NCBI GenBank assembly: GCA_964030475.1
Contig: CAXIPT010000003.1
Span: forward strand, 5,953,988-6,017,987
Reading direction: 5' to 3'
Length of the DNA stretch: 64,000 nucleotides
Origin: Tethya wilhelma
Taxonomy: Eukaryota > Porifera > Demospongiae > Tethyida > Tethyidae
The translations under genes and the position numbers were made by a program. Position 1 is the first letter of the stretch, and each line of letters begins with the position of its first letter. Below the pieces are notes generated by a model that was given only the letters and a program-made list of their open reading frames with translations, searched no databases and had not been told where the DNA came from. This document shows positions 12,996 to 22,869 of this stretch, piece by piece.

Positions 12996-13745
12996 ATGTC
13001 GGACACAGAAGAAGGCACAGCAGCTACGCCTCGACCTGCAGACCCACCTGCACATCCGGCAGCACCAACCCCTGCAGCACCAACCCTCGCAGCCGTCAGT
13101 CTAAAACTGCCACCATTCTGGCCCACTGACCCAGAAGTCTGGTTTGCTCAAGTTGAGGCCCAATTCACTACGCGAAGCATCACATTGCAGAAGACGATGT
13201 TTGACTACGTCGTCAGCTCACTCAGCCCACAATTCGCTACGGAAGTTCGGGACCTACTCCTTAAACCTCCCACCGAGACCCCCTACACAACCCTCAAGGC
13301 TGAGCTTATCAAGCGAACAGCAGCCTCCGAGCAGAGAAAACTCCAGCAACTCATCAGTGGAGAAGAGCTCGGGGATAGAAAGCCTACTCAGCTGCTTCGT
13401 CGCATGCAACAATTACTTGGCGAAAACCTTGGCACCTCGGAGGACGCTAATGCTTTCTTCCGAGAACTTTTTCTGCAAAGACTACCAGCTAACGTTAGGA
13501 TGGTCCTCGCCTCTGCCGATGCCACTATGGACCTGACCAAGTTGGCGGACATGGCAGACAAAGTCATGGAAGTAGCAGCACCCACTGTTGCTGCTATCCC
13601 TGGACCCCCGCCCACTGCTAGCCACGACTCGGATCTACGTGCGGAAGTGGCACACCTCAAAGAGCTGGTAGCATCTCTCACTCAACACAACTCCCGACGC
13701 AGCCGCAGCCGCTCCAGTGCATGGCATGGACAACATTGTCGCTGA
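12996..13745 (+). CDS. gag: Ty3-type gag protein
   Basis: An open frame starting MSDTEEGTAATP. A Pro/Ala-rich start leads into a capsid-like region (LPPFWPTDPEVWFAQVEAQF, a motif typical of Ty3/gypsy gag). The frame ends in Arg/Ser-rich sequence just after the deletion joint, so the C-terminal zinc knuckle is absent. I chose the ATG at 12996; the frame is open upstream to the primer-binding site. A truncated antisense copy lies at 20928-21577. Confidence 0.85.
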   Translation: MSDTEEGTAATPRPADPPAHPAAPTPAAPTLAAVSLKLPPFWPTDPEVWFAQVEAQFTTRSITLQKTMFDYVVSSLSPQFATEVRDLLLKPPTETPYTTLKAELIKRTAASEQRKLQQLISGEELGDRKPTQLLRRMQQLLGENLGTSEDANAFFRELFLQRLPANVRMVLASADATMDLTKLADMADKVMEVAAPTVAAIPGPPPTASHDSDLRAEVAHLKELVASLTQHNSRRSRSRSSAWHGQHCR

Positions 13746-15126
13746 TGCTCTCTCACGAATCGAAACCAACGCCCTACTCACTGGTCAACCACCCAAAGTA
13801 GACTTTGCTGCTATTGCTGCTACTCAAGCTACTGACCCTCTCATTCGCTCACTTCAATCCTCACCAACCTCTACCCTCGTAGTGGAAGCTATACCACTTG
13901 CCAACTCGGCTCACCCACTCTTTTGTGATACTTCCACTGGAACTCAACGACCCATTGTACCACTCTCTTGGCGTCGCACTGTATTCGACTCACTACATGG
14001 ACTCTCACATCCAGGCATCTGTGCTACTCAAAAACTCATCACATCTCGTTTTGTTTGGCCCGGAATCAATGCTGATGTTCGTCGATGGACACGGTCATGT
14101 ATACAGTGCCAACGTGCCAAAGTTCAAAGACATTCTTCAGTTCCACTCTCTTCTTTCCCCACCCCAGACGCTCGTTTTGATGTCATCCACATCGACATTG
14201 TTGGACCACTACCTTCTTCCAAAGGTCATTCATACCTCCTCACCTGTGTTGATCGTTACACCCGCTGGCCTGAAGCCATCCCTCTCACCTCAATCACTGC
14301 TGAATCAGTCGCTCAAGCCTTCATCAGTGGATGGATCTCCAGGTTCGGTGTTCCCTCAACCATCATCACAGACCGTGGTCGACAATTCGAGTCTGCTCTG
14401 TGGAACAACCTCATGTCTTTACTCGGAACCAAACATTCTCGAACAACCTCCTACCACCCCCAATCCAATGGCATGGTTGAACGTTTTCATCGCCACCTCA
14501 AGTCTGCATTGAAAGCTCAACCTCATCCTGAAGCTTGGATGGACAGCCTACCTCTCATTCTCCTCGGCATCAGAACAGCTCTCAAATCAGACCTCAATTC
14601 TACTGCTGCCGAGATGGTGTATGGCACAACTCTCCGCCTACCTGGTGAATTTTTCATTCCCAGCAACACCAATTCTACTCCAGACCCTTCCAACTTTCTA
14701 ACTCAATTGAAAGAACATTTCCAACATACCAAACCAACCTCACCTCGTCTAACCAATACCATCACAAACATTCCAAAGACCCTGTCCACTGCTTCACATG
14801 TTTTCATTCGCCACGATGCAGTTCGTAAACCCCTTCAACCACCCTATGATGGACCTTATCCAGTCATCAAACGAACTCACAAACATTTCACAATCAACAT
14901 CAATGGTCGCCATGACACAGTTTCAGTTGATCGCCTCAAACCTGCTCACATTGATCCTGAACATTCACAAGCAAGAACCACAGAAACATCATCTCATTCC
15001 ACCCAAGCATCTTCCATTCCTCCATCCCCATCACCCTCACATTCACACACACCGACCACTCATACACGCACAACTCGTTCTGGTCGTCATGTTCATTTTC
15101 CATCTTATTTATCTCATAACGTGTAA
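13717..15126 (+). CDS. pol: Ty3-type pol remnant: RNase H tail and integrase
   Basis: It begins within the end of RNase H (NIVADALSR). Next comes an HHCC zinc finger (HGLSHPG, then CIQCQ) and the integrase core with the expected acidic residues: D in HIDIVGP, D in IITDRG, and E in NGMVERFHRHL. A chromodomain-free, Thr/His/Ser-rich tail follows and ends at 15126. Reverse transcriptase and protease are absent. The frame stays open throughout, so the deletion is probably recent relative to point decay. Confidence 0.9.
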   Translation: MHGMDNIVADALSRIETNALLTGQPPKVDFAAIAATQATDPLIRSLQSSPTSTLVVEAIPLANSAHPLFCDTSTGTQRPIVPLSWRRTVFDSLHGLSHPGICATQKLITSRFVWPGINADVRRWTRSCIQCQRAKVQRHSSVPLSSFPTPDARFDVIHIDIVGPLPSSKGHSYLLTCVDRYTRWPEAIPLTSITAESVAQAFISGWISRFGVPSTIITDRGRQFESALWNNLMSLLGTKHSRTTSYHPQSNGMVERFHRHLKSALKAQPHPEAWMDSLPLILLGIRTALKSDLNSTAAEMVYGTTLRLPGEFFIPSNTNSTPDPSNFLTQLKEHFQHTKPTSPRLTNTITNIPKTLSTASHVFIRHDAVRKPLQPPYDGPYPVIKRTHKHFTININGRHDTVSVDRLKPAHIDPEHSQARTTETSSHSTQASSIPPSPSPSHSHTPTTHTRTTRSGRHVHFPSYLSHNV

Positions 15127-15144
15127 GACACTGGGGGGGAGTAA

Positions 15145-15534
15145 TGTAGTGACCACTTGTTAATGCATGTTTGTTTACGTTTATTTACTCATCATTTTTG
15201 TAATCATCTGCATACAATTTCCTGGTCATGCTTTTCCACCTGACTACTGATCTCACATCACTCTTAGTCAGTACTTTTACTTTGATGCTTTTAGGTTCTA
15301 TATTCACCATTCACCTTATCTACTTAACACCTGTACCACATCCTTTTACTTCATGCTTTTTGTCTAGGATATTCTTAGGTACACCACACTATTTTTAGTA
15401 GCTCATGGATTTTGTATAAATACCCAGAGTTTGTAGCTACCACATGATTCGCATCACCATCACTATAATCTTCGCTTGCAACATTGCATTCAATCTGATT
15501 AAAGTTTGTTAGTAGTTCAATCTCAACTACTACA
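15145..15534 (+). repeat. 3' LTR
   Basis: It begins TGTAGTGACC after the polypurine tract and ends CTACTACA. It pairs with 12588-12974. The right flank begins GGTGTATGC and does not match the left flank. Confidence 0.92.
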
Positions 15535-16290
15535 GGTGTATGCAATTATGTTATACTCACAAAGTAGGCTAAGGATGACTCACAGTAAAATTCTGGTTGT
15601 TAGAACAGTTGAACGACAAGAACAAGTCTTCAAAATCAAAGCTTTCGTTATAAGCAATCCATCTCACTCCAGCTTGTTCATCAGAGCAGTATGCACACAA
15701 TGAGAGAGGGTGAGTGATGTTAGCTGTATTATGACAAGTAATAACCACAATACAAGAAGTGAGTAATATTCATACATATTATTGCCCGACCTTTGGAGTG
15801 CAATAATAGATTTATTATATGACTTCATGATTATTATTCTTCAGCAACAAACCACAGCCACGTATACTTGAACACAAACCAGTATGCACTAATTATAAAT
15901 GTAGGTATAGCTGCAGCTGTATATAAGTATCTGTGGTTACTAGCTATGTAAATTGACCCATGTCTCTAACATGTTGATCTTGTATATAGTGATAATTAAA
16001 AAGTGTGCAATAACCTTCCATACAATATGGGAGAATATTGCCCAGCTACTGACCAATCAGATTGCTTATAGAACACTAGTCATATTATAATAAATAACCT
16101 TATGCATGCATGCATGCACATGGTTTGGTCCATATTGGTCAGACTCATAATTTTCACGTTGTATTTCCTAAACACCATAGATAATTTTTTGACACATGAG
16201 TCTAAAAGACTTCTGATAATACTAATTATAATGATAGTATACTAAATCCTATACCAAATAAATCCTAATAGGCTATTATTATTTTTTTTT
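15535..16290. other. Gene-poor spacer
   Basis: AT-rich sequence with no convincing exon or recognised repeat, apart from short runs such as ATGCATGCATGCATGC near 16103. Confidence 0.5.
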
Positions 16291-16296
16291 TCTTAC

Positions 16297-16378
16297 GTGC
16301 TGAACAGGTTTCCCCGAAGTCCACTGTGAGCAAAACAATAAAGTTGCTCCACACCAACAAAACAGAAAGTAGGATCAT
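16297..16378 (-). CDS. Orphan signal-peptide first exon
   Basis: Read on the minus strand, ATG at 16378 opens MILLSVLLVWSNFIVLL, a strong signal peptide, and the exon ends at a GTAAG donor after 82 bases (phase 1). Exon 1 of the Ig receptor at 46486 has the same length and phase. No continuation was found downstream (15535-16296), where the retrotransposon side begins. The upstream side (16400-16620) is rich in CpG. It is probably the first exon of a secreted or membrane protein whose remainder is lost or assembled elsewhere. Confidence 0.4.
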
Positions 16379-16399
16379 TACAAAAAATTTACAATGCCG

Positions 16400-16620
16400 A
16401 ACTGCAGCTAGACAATCGGTGAAAGTAGTCGCGCAGAGTATTTGGGTGCATGGTCGGACATAGCAACACGCGAATATCGCGCGAAGAGCTAGAGCGCGGG
16501 CAGGAAAAATTGCGTCATAATTGTGTCGTTTAACATCACCACAAACCTCAACCGGAAGTATAGAATGATTGCGCATAAAGATTCTGCGCGGGATCTTACA
16601 ACTAGACATTTGAGCATGCG
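16400..16620 (-). promoter_or_regulatory. CpG-dense promoter-like stretch
   Basis: This stretch is unusually rich in CG (ACGCGAATATCGCGCG, AGAGCGCGGGC) in otherwise AT-rich DNA. It lies directly upstream of the orphan signal-peptide exon on the minus strand. The promoter role is inferred from composition and position only. Confidence 0.35.
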
Positions 16621-16689
16621 CAGGTTTATAATTGGAAGAAAAATTAATGGATTCCAAGACTTTCGAGTCAAAAAGTTTTCAAAACAACA

Positions 16690-16701
16690 ACAATAATAAT
16701 G

Positions 16702-16736
<35 letters not shown>
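16690..16736. repeat. (AAT)n microsatellite
   Basis: A trinucleotide tract. The poly-Tyr open frame across it is an artefact. Confidence 0.95.
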
Positions 16737-16739
16737 TGA

Positions 16740-17658
16740 GCTTTACACTTATATACAGCATGAGCATGTACATTATCAGTATAACTTCACTAAAAGTGAT
16801 ATAGAACAATAATAAATATAGAGATGGAGTAAAAAAAAAATGAAATACAAGTGGTTATGCTGAAAGACTGTCATCTACTGAGAGATGCAGCTGCATGGCA
16901 TGGTATGTAATATTATTGTCATAATACTAAAATTCCACTCAAAGATTTGGAATAATTATAGCCAGGAATATGGCTATTGGAGGAATCACTGCAAGGATCA
17001 CTTTGATCCTGATCCATGAGGCTCTTGAAGTGTTTCCCAACAGTGTACTGTTGTATTAGTGCAGTATCACTGTCTGGTAAAACATCTTCCCAATGCTACA
17101 AGAGTAGTTGAACACTCAGCCATGGACTTTTGTACGCTAACTAGTACTGCTGTCCCATTTGCCATAGAAATGGTATTGCAAAAATGATGTGCTGATTTCT
17201 TGTACATAGTTATCCACATTATCTTCATTCAATGGAGATTGGGGACTACAACTAGATATAGACGAAACAGTTTCAAGTATCATGTCATCTTCGATCAGGA
17301 ATGTAACCACTGTGATGTTGATTTTCTGTTCAGAAATGGTTTCTTTGTCATGATTTATAGGCCAAAGCTCCTGCAGATCCATACAGACCATGCAGCTGAG
17401 TGTTCAGTCTCTCCTACTCAAAGATATGGTGTATACTTCCTATCGAGTCTCAACGTGTTGAATTTACACGTTTTATCAATCTTGATTACATGGTAAGATC
17501 GCCAAAATTTAAAATTATACCATATATAATGCACATTCAGCACAAATCAAGGCTAAGGCTAAGGTTACTTATGGTGATTCGAGGAACTTTTGAGTCTCCT
17601 GATCCTCCTGAATTGTGTATAGAGCCTACATGTGCAACAACATTAGACAATATTAATA
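16740..17658. other. Gene-poor spacer
   Basis: Unique-looking AT-rich DNA. Several short open frames occur but show no splice-consistent gene or recognised domain. Confidence 0.4.
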
Positions 17659-17659
17659 A

Positions 17660-18528
17660 CAGTAAAACCTCTCAGAGCGGACAGTCCGAGAAGCGGACAC
17701 ACTCCCTAGAGCGGACAAAGTTCTAGTCACGGATTGAAAATGCCATACTTATAGTACATTAGCAACCTCCGAGAAGCGACCACCTCTAAACTCCGGACAG
17801 CGGACACTATCTTTGGTCCCAAAGCGTTCTTTCAACGTGTTTTTACCTCCAAATAGCGGACACTCCGGAAACCACACCTAGATCAAACAGCTTCTCCCAA
17901 AAATTGTTCTAATTAAACGCATGCACTCAAACAAAGTAATTTCAAAACTTTAGCTACTGAGCTTGAGACTTGAGAGCGCGAGTTGTCAAGCTGTTCTTGA
18001 TGGTTGCTGAAGTTTAACTAGAACATATAGAATATAGATGCTGTTTGAAGTTTAGTTAATGCCTGTAGTAAGTCCTTGTCAAAGAAAAACCGAACTACTC
18101 ACTGTACTAGACCATATATAGACCATGCAGTCCAGATGACTAGTAATGAGTCAATAAATTTATTTTTTGGACGTGGTGTTTAAGCCTTGTCAATTGGAGG
18201 CTCAATGGATCAACTTGTTGCTCTGAAAAACTGTAACTCAAGTCAAACTACTACTCATGAGTATTGTAGATACTCAAATGAAGCTAGCTAATTCACTGAG
18301 TTGTCAGTTTATGCATAAATCGATTCATTTATTCTGGCCACAGCTCTATCACAAACTTAACCTTGATTCTCTGCATAATACTGTAGTAAGAAGTCACATA
18401 GAACAGTTTGAAGACAATCAAATCACAATAGGGAGGCAAATATTAGACAACCTCCGAGAAGAGGACAACCTCCGAAGAAAGGACAAAGGACGCTGTCCCA
18501 AAGTGTCCTCTCTTCGGAGGTTCGACTG
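17660..18528. mobile_element. Pogo/Tigger-like non-autonomous DNA transposon
   Basis: The left end CAGTAAAACCTCTCAGAGCG and right end TTCGGAGGTTCGACTG are imperfect inverted repeats of the pogo type (CAGTRRAACCTC). Subterminal AGCGGACA-like repeats follow (near 17680, 17700 and 17770, and GAGGACAACCTCCG near 18455). It has no transposase. A second member lies at 38899-39480. The TA duplication is not clean here. Confidence 0.7.
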
Positions 18529-18529
18529 T

Positions 18530-19599
18530 ATAGGTATAGCTACCATATGGCTAATAGCTATAAAGGGCTTCTTCTTTCTCAAGGGAAACCGCATGTGTAT
18601 ATCATTTGAGTGTAGATCCAGCTGAACACTCCTCACATACATGTGAGGAATGTGAGCATTCACAAATTATCGTGGGGAAAAAATCTATCCTCAAATCATG
18701 AAGCATATCACTGGGCCTGCCTGACTTATCATACGAAGCTTGTGATAAATGATTCACAAATTGTGTTTGACAATGTTACAGATCTCAATGTGAAGAAATT
18801 GGCCGCTGACTTCATGCAAAGAATTATGTGTATGATATCCAAGAAGCAATGTAGTTTATACACCGTTGGATTGGAGTTCTGATGTACTATCCTTATCTAC
18901 ATGAGCTGAATGACCTTTCCTACAGACCCAAATTCGAATGTGTTACTATAACACTTGGCAGGCCCTTTCAAACATAAGGAAAAATGCTGGAATGAAAACC
19001 TCATTGAAATTGTGCAAATAACCAGCTTTGAGTTGTTCTCGAATCCTTTTTGTTTCATCCTCACCACCTTAATTTCATATTGCCAACATCAAATACTCAC
19101 ATCAGAAGCATACATTATTTAAGATATTTCTGTCTGCTTCAAAGAGACCACTATCTCAAAAAATTTTTAAGTCTTTCTTCAAAGTTGTGTCTATTTGCTT
19201 GACTTTTGATTGGTAGACTGACAAAAGCCTACTCTGTCATGNATGCAGTGCATGGGTAGTACGAAAGTTGGTGTACAGTGAGTATATGGTAATAGAACAC
19301 TGTCTCGAGTCACAATTCAAGCCATAATTATAATTGTGTGTGTACAATAATACTCATGCATTATTATTGGAGCATAGATAAAATTACACTTTCAGTTCAT
19401 CCAGTTGACACAAATATGCAATGGCCGCATGATGTAGCTGTATAGACAAATACTTATTAAATGAAAGCACCACTGTGTGGTGCACAAGCCTCAGCACCCT
19501 AGCTAGCAAACTTAGCATACACTGTGTAAAAGAGTGTATTATACCTACATGTACAGCCCAGGTGTAGCTATCAACAAAACTAATCTACCAATCATAGTA
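18530..19599. other. Spacer bounded by two single-N joins
   Basis: No gene recognised. The open frame 18643-18882 shows no known motif. Single Ns at 19242 and 19600 mark assembly joins. Confidence 0.4.
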
Positions 19600-19600
19600 N

Positions 19601-20708
19601 GAAATGAGGGGGCACTACTTGTGTCAACGACTGATGATGCGAATGTAGAACTGACTGGAACGGACAAGGAGACCTATCTTGTGTTCACACAGGACGCTGA
19701 CGTTCCAAACGGACTACTGGCTATGCAGGTATTTGTGAAATTTACTATTTTGAGTAACCTTGTTACCAGATACTTGATACGTTTTCATGTCCACAGTGCA
19801 ACATTATTATAGTCTATCATACGTATGGTAGTACGTATAGTAGGAATGGGCCAAATGTCCCATAGACACAATGCAAAATGTTGATCACGATAAAAATCTA
19901 GAAAAGCAAATTAAGTCTTCAAACTTGCTCAGAGGTTCTGAATGACCGATTACTAATTGTATGCAAGGCCTAAAGCTAACAGAAACTTCTCTGAGCACTT
20001 GTAGAGAGCGCTAGAGGGAAGCCACAGTAGTGCCATTTTTGTTCTCCTAACGTACGTACACACTTACTTAGGTACTAACTGACTTACTTGAACCATAGAT
20101 AATATACTCTGGCTAGGGCTAGGAGTATATATCTACGCCCAGAGTATATTATCTACGCTTGAACACAGTTTCCAGAGAACCAGAAAATGTTGAGTGTAGG
20201 AATGGGCGGTGCTATAAAAAGTATTGGAACAAAGTATGTCTCAATTTCGGCACATGACTACTTCATTTTTTTAATGCCCAAATCTTGATTTAAACCGTCT
20301 GCCTGCTTATACTTTACTCCACTGCTTATAGCTAACTGAAATTGAACCATTTACATGTACAGATGATTAATTGAACCACTGAGGATACATAGTTATTAGG
20401 AGGCATCAAAAATGAAGTAGTCATGTGCCAAAATTGAGACATGCCTTGTTTCAATACTTTTTATAGTACTGCCCATTCCTACACTGCTAATTTATATAAA
20501 ATTTTTACTACTTGTATATGCATGTGGCTTGCATGATTGTGGTTTGAATATAGACTTTATGTTGTAATTTATTTTAACTGAAAACAAAATCTAGTATCAC
20601 TACAAGTTGTTCTTTCACTGTGCATGAACACACACTCTCAGCTCGATCTCATCAGAGACAATCAATCAAGAAGTCTCATCTCACAAACAAAAGTGCCTCT
20701 ACCAAAAG
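19601..20708 (+). CDS. Second version of gene B exon 4 (3' part) and exon 5
   Basis: Immediately after the N at 19600, sequence equivalent to 11689 onward resumes. Exon 4 ends at 19728. The intron with repeat copy R2 follows without the LTR element, then exon 5 (20642-20708, phase 0 in, phase 1 out, as in gene A). The expected transmembrane exon does not follow. From about 20797 the sequence instead matches intron 1 of genes A and B, up to the N at 20927. This is an allele or displaced continuation of gene B, partly recombined with a third paralogue. Confidence 0.7.
19817..20515 (+). mobile_element. Palindromic repeat element, copy R2
   Basis: Same element as R1, but with the central segment (about 20158-20332) in the orientation shared by the other copies. 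It ends AAATTTTTACTACTTGT, the terminus lost from R1. Its intron context is the empty version of the LTR retrotransposon insertion. Confidence 0.75.
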
Positions 20709-20927
20709 GTACATTACACAATAATGGCTTTTGTGAATAAGTATTTTGACTACATGCAATTCACTAGCTCAGTTTGACCATCCATACTTTCCCCTGCATC
20801 ATGGTTTACTACCAGTGTATATATGCTCTCCTGAAGCATCCCTTTTCGTAGTCTTGTACCTGTACATATTCATTGTATAGCCTCCTACCTTTGTTGCAGC
20901 TAGCAGGGAGGGCCTGGGAACAAGACN

Positions 20928-21966
20928 AGATCCGAGTCGTGGCTAGCAGTAGGCGGGGGTCCAGGGATAGCAGCAACAGTGGGTGCTGCTACTTCCATGA
21001 CTTTGTCTGCCATGTCCGCCAACTTGGTCAGGTCCATAGTGGCATCGGCAGAGGCGAGGACCATCCTTATGTTAGCTGGTAGTCTTTGCAGAAAAAGTTC
21101 TCGGACGAAAGCATTAGCGTCCTCCGAGGTGCCAAGGTTTTCGCCGAGTAATTGTTGCATGCGACGAAGCAGCTGAGTAGGCTTTCTATCCCCGAGCTCT
21201 TCTCCACTGATGAGTTGCTGGATTTTTCTCTGCTCAGAGGCTGCTGTTCGCTTGATAAGCTCAGCCTTGAGGGTTGTGTAGGGGGTCTCGGTGGGAGGTT
21301 TGAGGAGTAGGTCCCGAACTTCCGTAGTGAATTGTGGGCTGAGGGAGCTGACGATGTAGTCAAACATAGTCTTCTGCGATGTGATGCTTCGCGTAGTGAA
21401 TTGGGCCTCAACTTGAGCAAACCAGACTTCTGGGTCGGTGGGCCAGAATGGTGGGAGTTTGAGACTGACGGTTGCGAGGGTTGGGGTGGTCGCAGGTGGA
21501 TCCCGTGGAGGGTCTGCAATGCGTGGAGGGTCTGCTGCAACTTCGGGGTCCAACATCGTCCGCGTCAGGGTCACCAATGTAGTAGTTGATATTGAACTAC
21601 TAACAAACTTTAATCAGAATTTAATGCAATGTTGCAAGTGAAGATTATAGTGATGGTGATGCGAATATGGTAGCTACAAACTATGGGTATTTATACAAAA
21701 ATCCATGAGCTACTAAAAATAGTGTGGTGTACCTAAGAATATCCTAGACAGAAAGTATGAAGTAAAAGGATGTGGTACAGGTGTTAAGTTGATAAGGTGA
21801 ATGGTGAATATAGAACCTAAAAGCATCAAAGTAAAAGTACTGACTAAGAGTGATGTGAGATCAGTAGTCAGGTGGAAAAGCATGACCAGGAAATTGTATG
21901 CAGATGATTACAAAAATGATGAGTAAATAAACGTAAACAAACATGCATTAACAAGTGGTCACTACA
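20928..21966 (-). mobile_element. Antisense 5' LTR plus gag fragment of the same Ty3-type family
   Basis: On the minus strand the LTR (21966-21578) is followed by TTGGTGACCCTGACG and a gag frame (21577 to 20928) nearly identical to 12996-13680. It stops at the N at 20927, inside gag. The leader residues differ from the 12.6-kb copy (DPEVAADPPR instead of SDTEEGTAATP), so it is a distinct insertion. Confidence 0.88.
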
Positions 21967-22030
21967 CAGTTTATAGTTACCGCTCTAACAGGATATGCAG
22001 TAGGCTGTCTACAACTAATAATTATGCTGG

Positions 22031-22382
22031 CAGTGGCGTAGCCAGGATTTTAGAAAAGAGGGTGCAATAAAAATATTGCGCACAAAACGCGCTGTAAATT
22101 TTGTGCGTCCAGAAACCACACCCACTTAATTAGCTAATTTTAGCCCCTCCCATTCATTAAATTGAACCGCAGCATGCACTCGCTAGATCAAACACTCTCT
22201 AAAGTTTTGTAGCAGCAAAAAAAAAAGCTTTTAAAAGTTGTTTTGTATTGAATTCTGGTCAAAGATGCGTTGCTAAAGTAAGTGCATGAAAGAATAGAGC
22301 ATTATAATACCAAAGCGTAAATTTCGCGACTGAAAAAAGGGGGGGCAAGCACCCCCCTAGTCCCCCCCTGGCTACGCCACTG
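22031..22382. mobile_element. hAT-like MITE with 5-bp target duplication
   Basis: Perfect 16-bp terminal inverted repeats, CAGTGGCGTAGCCAGG and its complement, with GCTGG duplicated on both flanks (22026-22030 and 22383-22387). The interior has CG-containing runs (CACAAAACGCGC) and no coding frame. It is closely related to the element at 39565-39951. The hAT-like assignment is inferred from the CAG ends and short duplication. Confidence 0.85.
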
Positions 22383-22385
22383 GCT

Positions 22386-22860
22386 GGTTGTACATTTTTG
22401 TGCTAGCATTGATTCCAATTCAGCAATTGTTTTCTTACTATCAGCAACTTGTTGCTGTAGTTCTTCTATTTTCTGAGTTTGTTTGTATAATTATATTCAC
22501 TAAATTGTGCGTGTCCTAGACACAATATAATCGCATCCTTCAGGAAGACTCAAATAATCCTCATCTTCATACCTGAAGACTTTAGAAAGTGACAGTAGTG
22601 TAGAGAGGTCTACATCTCCCCTGCCTTTGTACAAATTAAAAGGTGGCAATACAACTGCGTTAATAAGTAGATGAGCATAAGAACCTGAGATAGGAGGCTT
22701 CACAAATAGGAAGAAGACAAACTGAATGTACTTCAGTTAAGACAAATACCAAAGGTACCATCAAGTAGCTGACACTGTAATTGACCCTAATTGAACCAGT
22801 GGGAGTCTCCATGCTGAGACTACACTGGTGCTGTGGGAACAGAACTCCGAACACAACATT
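22386..22860 (-). CDS. Uncharacterised minus-strand exon remnants
   Basis: On the minus strand, 22703 to 22500 reads PPFNLYKGRGDVDLSTLLSL and continues through a Tyr/Asp-rich stretch to a stop. Downstream, 22475 to 22386 reads as a coiled coil (KIEELQQQVADSKKTIAELE) that abuts the MITE at 22382. Both have protein-like composition, but no family was recognised and the splice links are unproven. Confidence 0.3.
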
Positions 22861-22869
22861 AGAGTCAAT

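Larger units (their letters stand above)
12588..15534 (+). mobile_element. Internally deleted Ty3-type LTR retrotransposon
   Basis: Two LTRs of about 387-390 bp (12588-12974 and 15145-15534), both TGTAGTGACC to ACTACTACA, flank gag and integrase sequence. A TGGTGACC primer-binding site follows the 5' LTR at 12976. A polypurine tract (GGGGGGGAGTAA) precedes the 3' LTR. Protease, reverse transcriptase and nearly all RNase H are missing, so it cannot move on its own. The gag and integrase frames differ across the deletion joint near 13715. No target-site duplication is visible: TATAT lies on the left and GGTGT on the right. Confidence 0.9.

Noticed and set aside
16489..16809. Minus-strand frame with a poly-Tyr run
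   Set aside because: The run is the AAT microsatellite at 16690-16736.
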